A stretch of DNA of 42,484 nucleotides, taken from an uncultured Acidobacteriaceae bacterium. Lineage in GTDB: Bacteria > Acidobacteriota > Terriglobia > Terriglobales > Acidobacteriaceae. The stretch covers positions 1-42,484 of the forward strand of contig CAIVDV010000074.1 in the NCBI GenBank assembly GCA_903904755.1. Direction: 5' to 3'. Both the position numbers and the translations under genes were made by a program. Below are positions 26,172 to 34,878 of the stretch, in pieces (positions within the stretch are counted from its first letter, which is position 1; every line of letters begins with the position of its first letter). The notes under the pieces were generated by a model. That model worked only from the letters and a program-made list of their open reading frames with translations, made no database searches and had not been told where the DNA came from.

Positions 26172-27962
26172 ATGTCAAACTCTTCCGTCTCACTCAGTAA
26201 GGATCAGGCTGCCACCGCACCGCAGCCCGGCTCCGCACCGCTTCTCTCCCGCTTCCTCTTCTCGGCGGCTCTCCTGATCGCAGTTGTTGGAGCCGTCTAT
26301 CTTCTGAAAACAAATACCTCTTCCCCCTGGCAGCAGATCTACGACCCCACCGGACACTGGTGGCTTTCGACTCTCTGTGCAGCACTGCCTGTCGTCGCTC
26401 TGCTCGGTTCCATGGCAATCCTGCATATGAAGGCCCACCTCGCGGCTGTCGTCGGGCTCGTTACCGCCCTGGTCATGGCCATCTTCGTATTTCACATGCC
26501 CGTCCGCATGGCGCTCACAACCACAGTCTACGGGGCCGGCTATGGGCTCTTTCCCATCTGCTGGATTATCCTCCCCGTGATCTTTCTCTACCAGCTCACT
26601 GTCAAGTCTGGACAATTCTCGGCCCTCCAGCAAAGCCTCACAAACATCACTGACGATGGCCGCCTGCAACTGCTGCTCATCGCCTTTGCCCTCGGCGCAT
26701 TCTTTGAGGGTGCCTCCGGTTTTGGTACTCCGGTCGCGGTCTGCGGCGCTATCCTCATCAGCCTCGGTTTCAAGCCCATTCAAGCTGCCGGCCTCTCCCT
26801 TATCGCCAACACCGCACCCGTCGCGTTCGGTGCACTCGGCATTCCTATCATCACGCTTGCCGCCGTGACGGGTATCGATGTCATGCAGTTATCAAAGATG
26901 GCGGCTATCATTTTGGTCCCGTTTTGCCTGTTGGTCCCCTTCTGGCTCATCTGGGCGTACGCGGGCTTCAAAAGCATGTTGGAGATCTGGCCGGCAATTC
27001 TGGTTGCGGCCGTCACCTTCGCAACCGCGCAATATCTGATGGCTGCCCACACCGGCCCGTGGCTGGTTGCCATTGTCGCTTCCACCTCCACTATCGTCGT
27101 CCTCATCACATTCCTCCGCTTCTGGAAGCCGAAGCGCGTCCTGAATGCAAAGGGAGAGGACATTACCCACATCAAGCGTCAGCGATTTGACCACAGCGCC
27201 GGAACCACTTTCCGCGCATGGCTCCCCTGGATCATCCTTAGCCTGGTGGTCTTCATCTGGGGCCTGCCCATCTTCGCTCACGCTCTCGATGCCGCGACCA
27301 CCATCAGCTTCCCGGTTCCCGGGCTGCATAATCTCGTCCAGCGCGTGCCTCCCGTCGTTGCCAAGCCGGCCTTTGAGGCTGCGGCCTTCAAGCTCAACTG
27401 GGCTGCGGCGACCGGTTCCGCCATCTTCCTCGCTGCGGTGCTCTCCGGCTTTGCAATGGGCCTTGGCCCGCTGACACTCGCCCGAACCTTCCTCCAGACC
27501 GTCTTCAGCATCCGCTTCACCGTCATCACCATCGCGGCCATGCTCGCGCTCGGCTTCGTCACCCGCTACTGCGGACTCGACGCCACCATGGGTCTCGCCT
27601 TTGCACGCACCGGCGCGCTCTATCCGTTCTTCGGCACCCTCATCGGGTGGCTTGGAACCGCCACCACCGGCTCCGATACATCCTCGAACGTCCTCTTCGG
27701 CAGCCTGCAGAAAGTCACCGCGCAGCAAATCGGCGTCAGCCCTGTTCTCATGGCCTCGGCCAACTCTGCCGGAGGCGTCATGGGCAAGATGATTGACGCC
27801 CAAAGCATTGTTGTCGCCTCCACCGCAACCCAGAACTATGGGCAGGAAGGCACCATCCTGCGCTTCGTCTTCTGGCACAGCCTTGCCCTCGCATCCATGG
27901 CCGGCATCCTCGTATACCTGTTGGCTTACGTTCCCCCGTTTACTCACTTCGTGGTCAGGTAA
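26172..27962 (+). CDS. lldP: L-lactate permease (LctP/LldP family)
   Basis: This 596-residue protein has about 13-14 membrane helices. Family signatures include FFEGASGFGTPVAVCGAILISLGFKP near residue 180, the NTAPVAFGALGIPI segment, GWLGTATTGSDTSSNVLFGSLQ and the late SANSAGGVMGKMIDAQSI. These are the conserved loops of the lactate permease family (TC 2.A.14), which import lactate or glycolate with protons. The start at 26172 (MSNSSVSLSKDQ) follows GAGG at a good distance; an upstream ATG at 26115 lacks this. It is the first gene of an apparent operon with the D-lactate dehydrogenase 93 bases downstream. Regulation is probably by the nearby GntR protein through the palindromes at 25974 and 26007. 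Confidence 0.93.
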   Translation: MSNSSVSLSKDQAATAPQPGSAPLLSRFLFSAALLIAVVGAVYLLKTNTSSPWQQIYDPTGHWWLSTLCAALPVVALLGSMAILHMKAHLAAVVGLVTALVMAIFVFHMPVRMALTTTVYGAGYGLFPICWIILPVIFLYQLTVKSGQFSALQQSLTNITDDGRLQLLLIAFALGAFFEGASGFGTPVAVCGAILISLGFKPIQAAGLSLIANTAPVAFGALGIPIITLAAVTGIDVMQLSKMAAIILVPFCLLVPFWLIWAYAGFKSMLEIWPAILVAAVTFATAQYLMAAHTGPWLVAIVASTSTIVVLITFLRFWKPKRVLNAKGEDITHIKRQRFDHSAGTTFRAWLPWIILSLVVFIWGLPIFAHALDAATTISFPVPGLHNLVQRVPPVVAKPAFEAAAFKLNWAAATGSAIFLAAVLSGFAMGLGPLTLARTFLQTVFSIRFTVITIAAMLALGFVTRYCGLDATMGLAFARTGALYPFFGTLIGWLGTATTGSDTSSNVLFGSLQKVTAQQIGVSPVLMASANSAGGVMGKMIDAQSIVVASTATQNYGQEGTILRFVFWHSLALASMAGILVYLLAYVPPFTHFVVR

Positions 27963-27987
27963 ATTCGTGGTTCTATCGGCAGTTCTG

Positions 27988-28024
27988 ATGCCGGTACGCT
28001 GCTCAGTAGAGCAGGTGCCGGCAT
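27988..28024. other. Intercistronic hairpin between lldP and dld
   Basis: An outer stem ATGCCGG/CCGGCAT and an inner stem CTGCTC/GAGCAG around an AGTA loop make one branched-free hairpin in the 93-base gap. There is no T-tract, so it is not a classical terminator. It may stabilise or process the mRNA and set the ratio of permease to dehydrogenase. Confidence 0.5.
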
Positions 28025-28055
28025 TCCACCGGCAAGCAAATCTTTGGAGCAGAAA

Positions 28056-30959
28056 ATGGCAGCGTCATCCGTAGTTGAAATCAGTTCGCCGGCAGCAGGG
28101 CATTCCATCCCCATCGCGGAGATTGGTGCAAAGTTAAGGGCAATCATCGAGCCTGCGCGTGTGCTCACGCGTCCAATCGACCGCATCGCCTTCGCCTCCG
28201 ACGGAAGTTTGTACCGCCTCATTCCGCAGGCCGTCGTGCAACCGATGGACGTTGCGGAAGTCCGCTCGCTCTTCCAACTTTCGCAGCAGCAGCGCGTTCC
28301 GCTCACTTTCCGCGCTGGCGGCACCAGTCTCTCTGGTCAGGCCATCACGGACGGCATCCTGGTCGACATCGGCCGTCACTGGCGCGCCTCGCGTGTTGAA
28401 CAGAACGGCCGCACCATTCGTGTGCAACCCGGGCTCATCGGCGCTCAGGCCAATCAGGAGTTGAAGCTCTACGGCGCAAAAATCGGCCCCGACCCCGCAT
28501 CCATCACCGCCGCGCGCCTCGGCGGCATCCTCTCCAACAACGCCAGCGGAATGTGCTGCGGCGTCCAGCAAAATGCCTATCACACGCTGCGCTCGCTCAC
28601 TTTCCTGCTGCCCTCCGGCACTCTGATTGACACCGCGCATCCCGATGCCGAAGCAACCTTCGCCGCATCGGAGCCGGCTCTCAGTGCCGGCCTGCTCGAA
28701 CTGAAGCAGAAGATCCAGGCTAACCCCGCACTCGCTGACCGCATCCGCCGCAAGTATCTCAGCAAAAACACCACCGGCTACTCGCTCAACGCTTTCCTCG
28801 ACTTCGAAACTCCCCTCGCTATCTTCAGCCACCTGCTCATCGGTGCGGAAGGGACACTCGCCTTCATCTCTGAGGCTGTTCTCAACACAGTCCCGGATCT
28901 CCCTGTCAAAACTACCGGCCTCCTTCTCTTTGAAGATCTGCACGCGGCTTGCGCAGCCATCGCGCCACTTCGTGACGCAGGTGCCGCAGCGCTTGAACTC
29001 ATGGATCGCGCCAGCCTGCGCAGCGTGGAAGACAAGCCCGGTATCGACCCCGAAATCCGTCTTCTCGGCCCCACCGCCGCCGCTCTGCTCGTCGAGTTCC
29101 AAAGCGCAGATCGTCAAGCCATTGCCGCCAACACAGCACGCGCTCAGGCCGCCGCAGCAACACTTCAGTTGCTCAAGCCCGCCCGCTTCACCGCAGACCC
29201 CGTTGAGCAGGAGAAACTCTGGCACATCCGCAAAGGGCTCTTCCCCTCCGTTGGCGCCGTCCGCGCCAAGGGCACCACGGTCATCATTGAAGATGTCGTC
29301 TTCCCCATAGAGTCCCTCGCCGATGCCGCCGTCGACCTTACCCGCCTCTTCAGCAAGCACGGTTACGAGAACGCCATCATCTTCGGCCACGCCAAAGACG
29401 GCAATCTCCACTTCGTGATTGCCCAGGGTTTCAACACGGAAGCAGAGACGCGCCAGTATCGCGAATTCATTGACGATGTCGTGGAACTCGTCGTGCGCAA
29501 ATACGATGGCGCACTGAAAGCAGAGCACGGTACCGGCCGTAACATGGCTCCTTTCGTTGAGACTGAGTGGGGCCCCGAAGCATACGAAATCATGCATCGC
29601 CTGAAAGAACTCGCTGACCCGCACAATCTGCTCAATCCCGGTGTCATCCTCAATCCCGATCCTGCGGCGCACCTCGCCGATCTCAAAAAGATGCCTGTCG
29701 TTGAGCCTGAGGTGGACAAGTGCATCGAGTGCGGCTACTGCGAGCCCAAGTGCCCCAGCCGCGACCTCACGCTCACGCCACGTCAGCGCATCGTTGTACG
29801 CCGTGAGATGCAGCGCATCAAAGACGCCGGCGGCAATCACGCGGCCTACGATGCGCTCAATCGAGACTTTCCGTACATGGCCCTGGAAACCTGTGCCGTC
29901 GATGGTCTCTGCGCCACCGCCTGCCCCGTCAGCATTGACACCGGCAAACTCACCAAGCGCTTCCGTCAACTGCGGCACACAACCATCGCCAACAACATCG
30001 CGCTCCTCATCGCAAAAAACATGCGCCTGGCGGAGTTCGGCGGGCGCTTTGCCATGGGCGCGGGCCACGCCGTGCAATCCATCTTCGGTCTCGGCACCAT
30101 GCGCGCCATCACCCGTGTGCTCAACAAGCTCACACGCACCATCATGGACGAGCCCTTCTGGCAGTGGAGTGCAGAAATGCCGCGCCCGCGCCGCGGCGCA
30201 CTTCCGCAGCGGCCCAAGCAAAATGCCGACGCTGTGTACTTCCCCGCATGCATCTCCCGCATCATGGGCGCGCTCCCCGGCGAGCAGCAGCAAACTACCG
30301 TCATGCAGGCTCTGCTCAACGTCGCTGACCGCGCCGGCGTCAAACTCTACGTGCCTTCCGATATTCAGGGCAACTGCTGCGGCGTACCCTTTTCTTCCAA
30401 AGGATTTGAAGCCGCCCATCACGCCTCCGTTGACTACACAGTGGAGAACTTCTATCGCTGGTCCAATGGCGGCGAACTCGCAATCGTCGTTGACACCAGC
30501 CCCTGCACCTACGGTCTGAAAACTGCCCGTCCCCATCTCTCACCAGAGAATCAGGCACGTTTCGACAAACTTCGCATCGTCGACTCCGTCGAGTACGCGC
30601 ACGACATTTTGCTGCCCAAACTCAGCGTCCATCGCAAAGTGCATTCCGTCGCCTTGCACCCAGTCTGCTCCGCAACCAAAATGTCCATCGTGCCCAAGCT
30701 CGTCACCATCTCCAACGCATGCAGTGAAACCGTCCTGGTGCCGCGGGATGCAGGCTGCTGCGCCTTCGCGGGTGACCGCGGCTTCCTCCTTCCGGAACTC
30801 ACCGCCTCCGCAACCACAACGGAAGCTGAGCAGGCCGTTGCTGAAGACCATGATGGCTATTATTCCTCCAGCCGCACCTGCGAAATCGGCATGACCCGCG
30901 CCACAGGGAAGGTTTACCAGTCGTATCTTCACCTGCTTGACTACGTAACCCGGCCTTGA
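28056..30959 (+). CDS. dld: FAD/Fe-S D-lactate dehydrogenase (Dld/LldE-type fusion)
   Basis: The 967-residue protein joins a PCMH-type FAD-binding oxidase half to a GlpC-like iron-sulphur half. The FAD part has QPMDVAEVRSLFQLSQQ, TFRAGGTSLSGQA and ARLGGILSNNASGMCCG, and its cap ends near residue 520 (ALKAEHGTGRNMAPF). Two ferredoxin motifs follow: CIECGYCEPKCPS near 555 and CAVDGLCATACPV near 612. Then come two CCG-type motifs, GNCCGVPF near 772 and GCCAFAGDRG near 899. This matches the large membrane-associated dehydrogenases that pass electrons from D-lactate (or D-2-hydroxyglutarate or glycolate in relatives) to quinone. The neighbouring permease and LarA favour D-lactate. The ATG at 28056 has GGAG 6 bases upstream; a TTG at 28044 is the alternative. 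Confidence 0.9.
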   Translation: MAASSVVEISSPAAGHSIPIAEIGAKLRAIIEPARVLTRPIDRIAFASDGSLYRLIPQAVVQPMDVAEVRSLFQLSQQQRVPLTFRAGGTSLSGQAITDGILVDIGRHWRASRVEQNGRTIRVQPGLIGAQANQELKLYGAKIGPDPASITAARLGGILSNNASGMCCGVQQNAYHTLRSLTFLLPSGTLIDTAHPDAEATFAASEPALSAGLLELKQKIQANPALADRIRRKYLSKNTTGYSLNAFLDFETPLAIFSHLLIGAEGTLAFISEAVLNTVPDLPVKTTGLLLFEDLHAACAAIAPLRDAGAAALELMDRASLRSVEDKPGIDPEIRLLGPTAAALLVEFQSADRQAIAANTARAQAAAATLQLLKPARFTADPVEQEKLWHIRKGLFPSVGAVRAKGTTVIIEDVVFPIESLADAAVDLTRLFSKHGYENAIIFGHAKDGNLHFVIAQGFNTEAETRQYREFIDDVVELVVRKYDGALKAEHGTGRNMAPFVETEWGPEAYEIMHRLKELADPHNLLNPGVILNPDPAAHLADLKKMPVVEPEVDKCIECGYCEPKCPSRDLTLTPRQRIVVRREMQRIKDAGGNHAAYDALNRDFPYMALETCAVDGLCATACPVSIDTGKLTKRFRQLRHTTIANNIALLIAKNMRLAEFGGRFAMGAGHAVQSIFGLGTMRAITRVLNKLTRTIMDEPFWQWSAEMPRPRRGALPQRPKQNADAVYFPACISRIMGALPGEQQQTTVMQALLNVADRAGVKLYVPSDIQGNCCGVPFSSKGFEAAHHASVDYTVENFYRWSNGGELAIVVDTSPCTYGLKTARPHLSPENQARFDKLRIVDSVEYAHDILLPKLSVHRKVHSVALHPVCSATKMSIVPKLVTISNACSETVLVPRDAGCCAFAGDRGFLLPELTASATTTEAEQAVAEDHDGYYSSSRTCEIGMTRATGKVYQSYLHLLDYVTRP

Positions 30960-30986
30960 AGCTGGTCACGAAATGGCTTTCGCCCC

Positions 30987-31016
30987 CTGCGTACCATCGA
31001 CGATGATGGTACGCAG
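30987..31016. terminator. 12-bp perfect hairpin after dld
   Basis: CTGCGTACCATC and GATGGTACGCAG pair perfectly around a 6-base loop (GACGAT), 28 bases after the dld stop. No T-tract follows, so termination efficiency is uncertain. It could instead be an mRNA 3'-end stabiliser or a palindromic protein-binding site before the esterase gene. Confidence 0.45.
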
Positions 31017-31077
31017 CATTCGCTCGCCGCGACTCCCGTCCGCAGCAGCAAGGCCGAATTCAATTCGAGGCTTCAAT

Positions 31078-33033
31078 ATGCTTCGTTCTCTGCAATCGCT
31101 GCGCCGTCCTCTGTGGATTTTCATACTCCTGCTCCTCTCCCTGCCTGCGTCATCCCGCGCGCAATCCCTCCGCGCTTCCACCGTCGTTTCCACGCAGCAA
31201 GGTCCCGTCGCTGGCCATCGTGACAGCCGCCTCTCTACGCTCGTCTGGCTTGGTATTCCGTACGCGCAACCGCCCATTGGCCCGTCGCGCTGGAAGGCAC
31301 CGAAAGACCCGAATTCCCACGCACAAACTATCGAGGCAAACTCATACGGCAGCCCATGCTTCCAGCCCGGCAGCAAATCATCAGAAGACTGTCTCTACCT
31401 CAACATCTGGCGCCCCGCCTGCAGCGAAACCAAACTCCCAGTGCTCGTCTATATCCACGGCGGCAACAACATCTACGGCAGCGGCGAGGGTACCTGGCAG
31501 GCAGCCGCGCATTACCTGCACGCCATCGTGGTCACTTTCAACTATCGCCTCGGTCCCATGGGCTGGTTTCTTCACCCCGCAATGCTCACGGGCGATCCCC
31601 GTGACGACTCCGGAAACTACGGCACGCTCGACCAGATTCAACTGCTCACGTGGGTGCAGCGCAACATCGCAAAATTCGGCGGCGACATCACCAACGTCAC
31701 TCTCGCAGGCGACTCAGCAGGCGCGCAAAACGTAACTTACCTCATGCACAGCGCTCTCGCAAAAGACCTCTTCCAGAAGGTCCTGATATCCAGCAACTAC
31801 CCCATCATCCGGCCGCTAACCTCGGCGTACAAATCGTCAAAGCAGGTGCTCTACAACCTGATGGTCGCCGATGGTCTCGCAGCCGATACCGCATCCGCAA
31901 AATCTATCGCTGAAGCCCGCATGTCCAGCCAGGAGATTCGCAATTACCTCTACTCAAAATCTCCCGAGCAACTCATAAAGGCTTTCGCCAATCCAGATAT
32001 GGGCCCCATCGATTCCAGCGACATGTATCGCGACGACATCGTTACCGGCCAGAGCCACACGCCTCCGCCGATGATTCAGTCGCCAGAAAATCGACCCGAG
32101 TCCATGCAAATCATCGGCGATGGATACGTGATTCCCAAGGGCCTGGACTTTGCGGATTTTTCCGATGGTCACGTCTACCCGCGCCCCATGATCATCGGCA
32201 CCACACGCAATGAAAATCACGCCTTCTACTCCACGTGGCCTTTCAACTTTCAGCAGCACAAATCGCTCGATGCGCTGGTTGCGGAAGCAACGCAGGGCAG
32301 TGGCCATGCCGGCGGACGTATGCACCAGTTCTTTGCCCAGTTCAGCCAGCATGACTCACAAACCTTCCGCCGCAACTACACCTTCGCGACCGATCTCATC
32401 GACGAGTTGCACACCTACTACGGCGCTCAAATGCCCGCCAGAAACATGGTTCATTCGCACTCAGCCAATGGCATGCCTGTCTACGTTTACAGCTTCAATT
32501 GGGCCTCGGATGCGAAGAAGAACTACGCCATCCCAGATCAGGATGCCTGGATCTTTTACATCGGCTCTCCCCACACATCCGAATTCGACTTTTTCTACCA
32601 GAACTTCTTCGGACTCTCGGCAGCAGACGCTCCGAAGCAGTACCAATACACGACTGCAAATCTGCTGGGCCGCCGCCAACTCTCGCTCGCATTACGCTCG
32701 TATCTCAAGAGCTTTCTCTGGAACCGCGACGGCCGCATCACGAACTCCTCAAATCAACTAATCGAGTGGCAACCATGGACCGCAACCAGTGAGCAATCGC
32801 TCGCGCTCGACGCCGACACAACCACTGCAGACATCACCATGAAAAGATCCATCAGCCGCACGCCTGAGCAACTCTACGCGGCACACGCCGCATTTCCCAA
32901 CGCCGCTGCGCGCGATTTCATGGAATACGCAGTCCTGTGGGGCTGGTGCATCAACTGGTACCCGAATTCAGCGGTCGGCCACTTCAGCGCGGCTCCGGGC
33001 CCCAACCCACTCTTCGATCCGGCAAAGCCCTGA
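31078..33033 (+). CDS. Secreted type-B carboxylesterase
   Basis: The 651-residue protein starts with a Sec signal (MLRSLQSLRRPLWIFILLLLSLPASSRA). It shows the carboxylesterase type-B order: GIPYAQPPIGPSRWKAP, SEDCLYLNIWRP, VLVYIHGGNNIYGSG (oxyanion hole), then the nucleophile Ser213 in LAGDSAGAQN, where the usual Glu-Ser is Asp-Ser. GTTRNENHAFYS probably carries the acid. The family hydrolyses carboxylic esters; the physiological substrate is unknown. The chosen ATG at 31078 has GAGG about 8 bases upstream and gives the signal peptide; the frame extends 35 codons further upstream without a signal. It follows the lactate operon on the same strand, 118 bases after dld, so read-through is possible. 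The length is somewhat above the usual 500-560 residues. Confidence 0.87.
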   Translation: MLRSLQSLRRPLWIFILLLLSLPASSRAQSLRASTVVSTQQGPVAGHRDSRLSTLVWLGIPYAQPPIGPSRWKAPKDPNSHAQTIEANSYGSPCFQPGSKSSEDCLYLNIWRPACSETKLPVLVYIHGGNNIYGSGEGTWQAAAHYLHAIVVTFNYRLGPMGWFLHPAMLTGDPRDDSGNYGTLDQIQLLTWVQRNIAKFGGDITNVTLAGDSAGAQNVTYLMHSALAKDLFQKVLISSNYPIIRPLTSAYKSSKQVLYNLMVADGLAADTASAKSIAEARMSSQEIRNYLYSKSPEQLIKAFANPDMGPIDSSDMYRDDIVTGQSHTPPPMIQSPENRPESMQIIGDGYVIPKGLDFADFSDGHVYPRPMIIGTTRNENHAFYSTWPFNFQQHKSLDALVAEATQGSGHAGGRMHQFFAQFSQHDSQTFRRNYTFATDLIDELHTYYGAQMPARNMVHSHSANGMPVYVYSFNWASDAKKNYAIPDQDAWIFYIGSPHTSEFDFFYQNFFGLSAADAPKQYQYTTANLLGRRQLSLALRSYLKSFLWNRDGRITNSSNQLIEWQPWTATSEQSLALDADTTTADITMKRSISRTPEQLYAAHAAFPNAAARDFMEYAVLWGWCINWYPNSAVGHFSAAPGPNPLFDPAKP

Positions 33034-33478
33034 CCGGCGCCTCCGGAATCTGCGCAAGCCGCATGCGCTTCTCAGTCGGCACAGCAAGCGCTCCCCGCGC
33101 CACCTCAATGCCAAGTTCCTCCAGTCGCGCCGCATACGGATGCGCCCAGATTGCCACAACCCGCAAATCCACTCCCACCGCTGAGTCCCGGATCCCAACC
33201 ACTGGCGCCAGAACGCCGTTCTTCTTCTCATGGGGTAGCAGCCGGTCAATCGTCTCGTGACCCACCATGTCCGCGATCCCGTCCAGATCCGGCAAACTTC
33301 CAATCTCATCCACGTCGTCCAACGCAATCAGGCGGTCGAGTCCGAGCTGATCCGCTTCTCCGCGCTGGTGCGCCCTTACGCCGCCTATCACGCGCGCACC
33401 ATGCTGCTTCGGCGCTGCGCTCATGGCCACGGCCATCGCTGTCTACGTGGTCACAGTAAACCTGGCCTTCGTCCCGCA
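32984..33478 (-). pseudogene. Remnant of a zinc-type MDR (quinone oxidoreductase-like) gene
   Basis: About 150 codons resemble the nucleotide-binding half of medium-chain dehydrogenase/reductases: KQHGARVIGGVRAHQ, then LGLDRLIALDD, LDGIADMVGHETIDRLLP and the strand NGVLAPVVGI. The catalytic N-terminal half is missing. The similarity continues upstream in the same frame (KARFTVTT, an amber codon at 33443-33445, then TAMAVAMSAAPKQHGARVIGG), so an in-frame stop interrupts the Rossmann start. The usual end (GHxxGKxVL-like) is also missing, and the frame runs into the end of the esterase gene. I read it as a decayed fragment, not an expressed enzyme. Confidence 0.7.
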
Positions 33479-33547
33479 TAGCTGAACGGATGCATCAAGC
33501 CACAACCGCAATGGCGCGCTGTCCTCGCGTGAGAGCGCCCTTTGCAC

Positions 33548-33688
33548 TTACCGCCGTCCGCTCACCAGGTTGATGACCAGAACAACCAGTGCCACCACCA
33601 GCAGGATGTGAATCAGGCCGCCGGCCACATGAAAGCTGAATCCCAGAAGCCACAGTACCAGCAGCACAACAAAAATTGTCCAGAGCAT
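33548..33688 (-). CDS. lmo0937-type 46-aa membrane protein
   Basis: This 46-residue gene encodes MLWTIFVVLLVLWLLGFSFH followed by a Gly-Gly turn, a second hydrophobic segment rich in Val/Leu and a short basic end (SGRR). Two helices separated by HVAGGLIH are the signature of the lmo0937 family of tiny inner-membrane proteins, which occur widely beside stress genes and have no known function. AAGGAGA lies 6 bases before the ATG, a strong ribosome site. It lies 78 bases downstream of the SYLF gene on the same strand and may be co-transcribed, with a hairpin in between. Confidence 0.85.
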   Translation of the reverse strand: MLWTIFVVLLVLWLLGFSFHVAGGLIHILLVVALVVLVINLVSGRR

Positions 33689-33709
33689 GGAATCTCCTTT
33701 TCGAATGAA

Positions 33710-33747
33710 GGAACGCGCCGGGCTCTCACTACTCCGCGGCGCGCTCC
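33710..33747. terminator. Hairpin between SYLF and lmo0937-type genes
   Basis: GGAACGCGCCG and CGGCGCGCTCC form an 11-bp stem with one G-T pair and a 16-base loop. A six-T run follows shortly after on the plus strand; on the minus strand, the coding one here, the T-content is weak. It may act as a partial terminator or processing site. Confidence 0.4.
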
Positions 33748-33766
33748 CTGGTTTTTTCAGGGGAGG

Positions 33767-34456
33767 TTACTTGGCTGCAACTGCCTGAGCCTTGGCATGG
33801 ATGACGGCATCGAGAAACACCTTGGCCGATTCCGGAACCGTGACATCACCGCTCAAAATGCGGCGTGTCGGAATGTCGCGACCATACACAGCTTCTGTTG
33901 AATCGTCATCGCGGCGAATGCCGGCGCCGGTCAGCGTAAGCCCCGCAAATGCGCCACGCGCGCGTGAGTAAGTAAGAATCTCGGTCTCCAGCTTCCAATC
34001 CGTATTGGCTGAGGCATGACGCCCAACCGGGCCAGCCGCTGCTGAAGCATCCGCGCCAAGCTGGAACTTGCTGCCAATCAGCCGCTGCATTCCGTCTTCG
34101 TTCTGGATGATCATGACCAGGTCAACGCCTTCAACACCAATCTGAAGGCCCCAACTGCCGCCCGTAATCGTGAAGAATGAGGGTGCGCTCCAGCCGCCTG
34201 CCGTGCGGCAGGTTGCCACTCCGCGCCCATTTTCCGCGCCAAAGACGAATCCGCCCTTCAGCATGTGCGGTACCACAGCCACGCAACGCGCATGCTCCAG
34301 AACCTCTTCCGGAATGCCGCTGTCTGGCGCAGCCATAATTTCGTTCAGAACCCGCGCCGCATGGTCCAGCCGGTCGTCTGTCGACGCGCGGTTGCTGCCC
34401 GCCCAGCCAATCGTTGTCATACTCAGCAGCGCCACAATCGTAATCATCTTCTTCAT
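33767..34456 (-). CDS. Secreted SYLF/YSC84-type lipid-binding protein
   Basis: The 229-residue protein starts with a signal peptide (MKKMITIVALLSMTTIGWAG). The mature part is one SYLF (DUF500/Ysc84) domain: RLDHAARVLNEIMAAPDSGIPEEVLEHARCVAVVP, GGFVFGAENGRGVATCR, WSAPSFFTITGGSWGLQIGVEGVDLVMII and a C-terminal SRARGAFAGLTLTGAGIR. The domain binds phosphoinositides in eukaryotes; bacterial members are periplasmic with unclear roles, often in stress-responsive neighbourhoods. Its length is normal. I chose the ATG at 34456 (MKKM); a GTG three codons upstream is possible. It is divergent from the Crp/Fnr gene at 34879 across a 420-base gap. Confidence 0.88.
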   Translation of the reverse strand: MKKMITIVALLSMTTIGWAGSNRASTDDRLDHAARVLNEIMAAPDSGIPEEVLEHARCVAVVPHMLKGGFVFGAENGRGVATCRTAGGWSAPSFFTITGGSWGLQIGVEGVDLVMIIQNEDGMQRLIGSKFQLGADASAAAGPVGRHASANTDWKLETEILTYSRARGAFAGLTLTGAGIRRDDDSTEAVYGRDIPTRRILSGDVTVPESAKVFLDAVIHAKAQAVAAK

Positions 34457-34878
34457 ACATCTCACCTGTTTCTACCTGTGTGCATGGTCGCTTACTTATT
34501 CGCGCAGTGGAGCCGCACAAGGTAAGTCAAACCTTAACGGTCCAATCCAATACCGTCTGAGCTAGAACGCTCAGGGTGTCTCCTCGCCCCAAAACCCCAA
34601 TCGCGAAGCTCAGCAATCGCTCACCCGTGCAATGCAACATTGGTCAAAAGGAATCACCTCCCGGAACCGCACCCGTGGAATAATTGAAAGGAGCGTCATT
34701 CAGGGCGATTTCTCGAACCAGTCTACTTTCCCCAATCTCCCGGCGCGTACAGGTGCAATCTCAGGCATCAATCCACCATTGATGATCACTGCGCACCTCA
34801 TCTGGTCCCTCACGGATTCCTGATGAGTGATCCGGATTCCGACACTTCAGCAGGCACGTCTCTGAATGCCGTTGCCGG
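34457..34878. other. Divergent intergenic region between SYLF and Crp/Fnr genes
   Basis: No coding sequence is recognisable in these 422 bases; short frames on both strands have no family features and the region is less GC-rich than its surroundings. It holds the promoters of the SYLF and Crp/Fnr genes and one clear palindrome at 34766-34784, listed separately. Confidence 0.5.
34766..34784. promoter_or_regulatory. Palindrome upstream of Crp/Fnr gene
   Basis: CATCAAT-CCACC-ATTGATG is a perfect 7-bp inverted repeat with a 5-base spacer, about 95 bases before the Crp/Fnr start. Its arms recall the FNR half-site TTGAT but in outward orientation. An autoregulatory operator is plausible, unproven. 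Confidence 0.35.

Noticed and set aside
28134-30536. Long open minus-strand frame (about 800 codons) opposite dld
   Set aside because: Low-complexity Gly/Asp/Val translation, no motif; dld on the other strand has clear FAD and Fe-S motifs.
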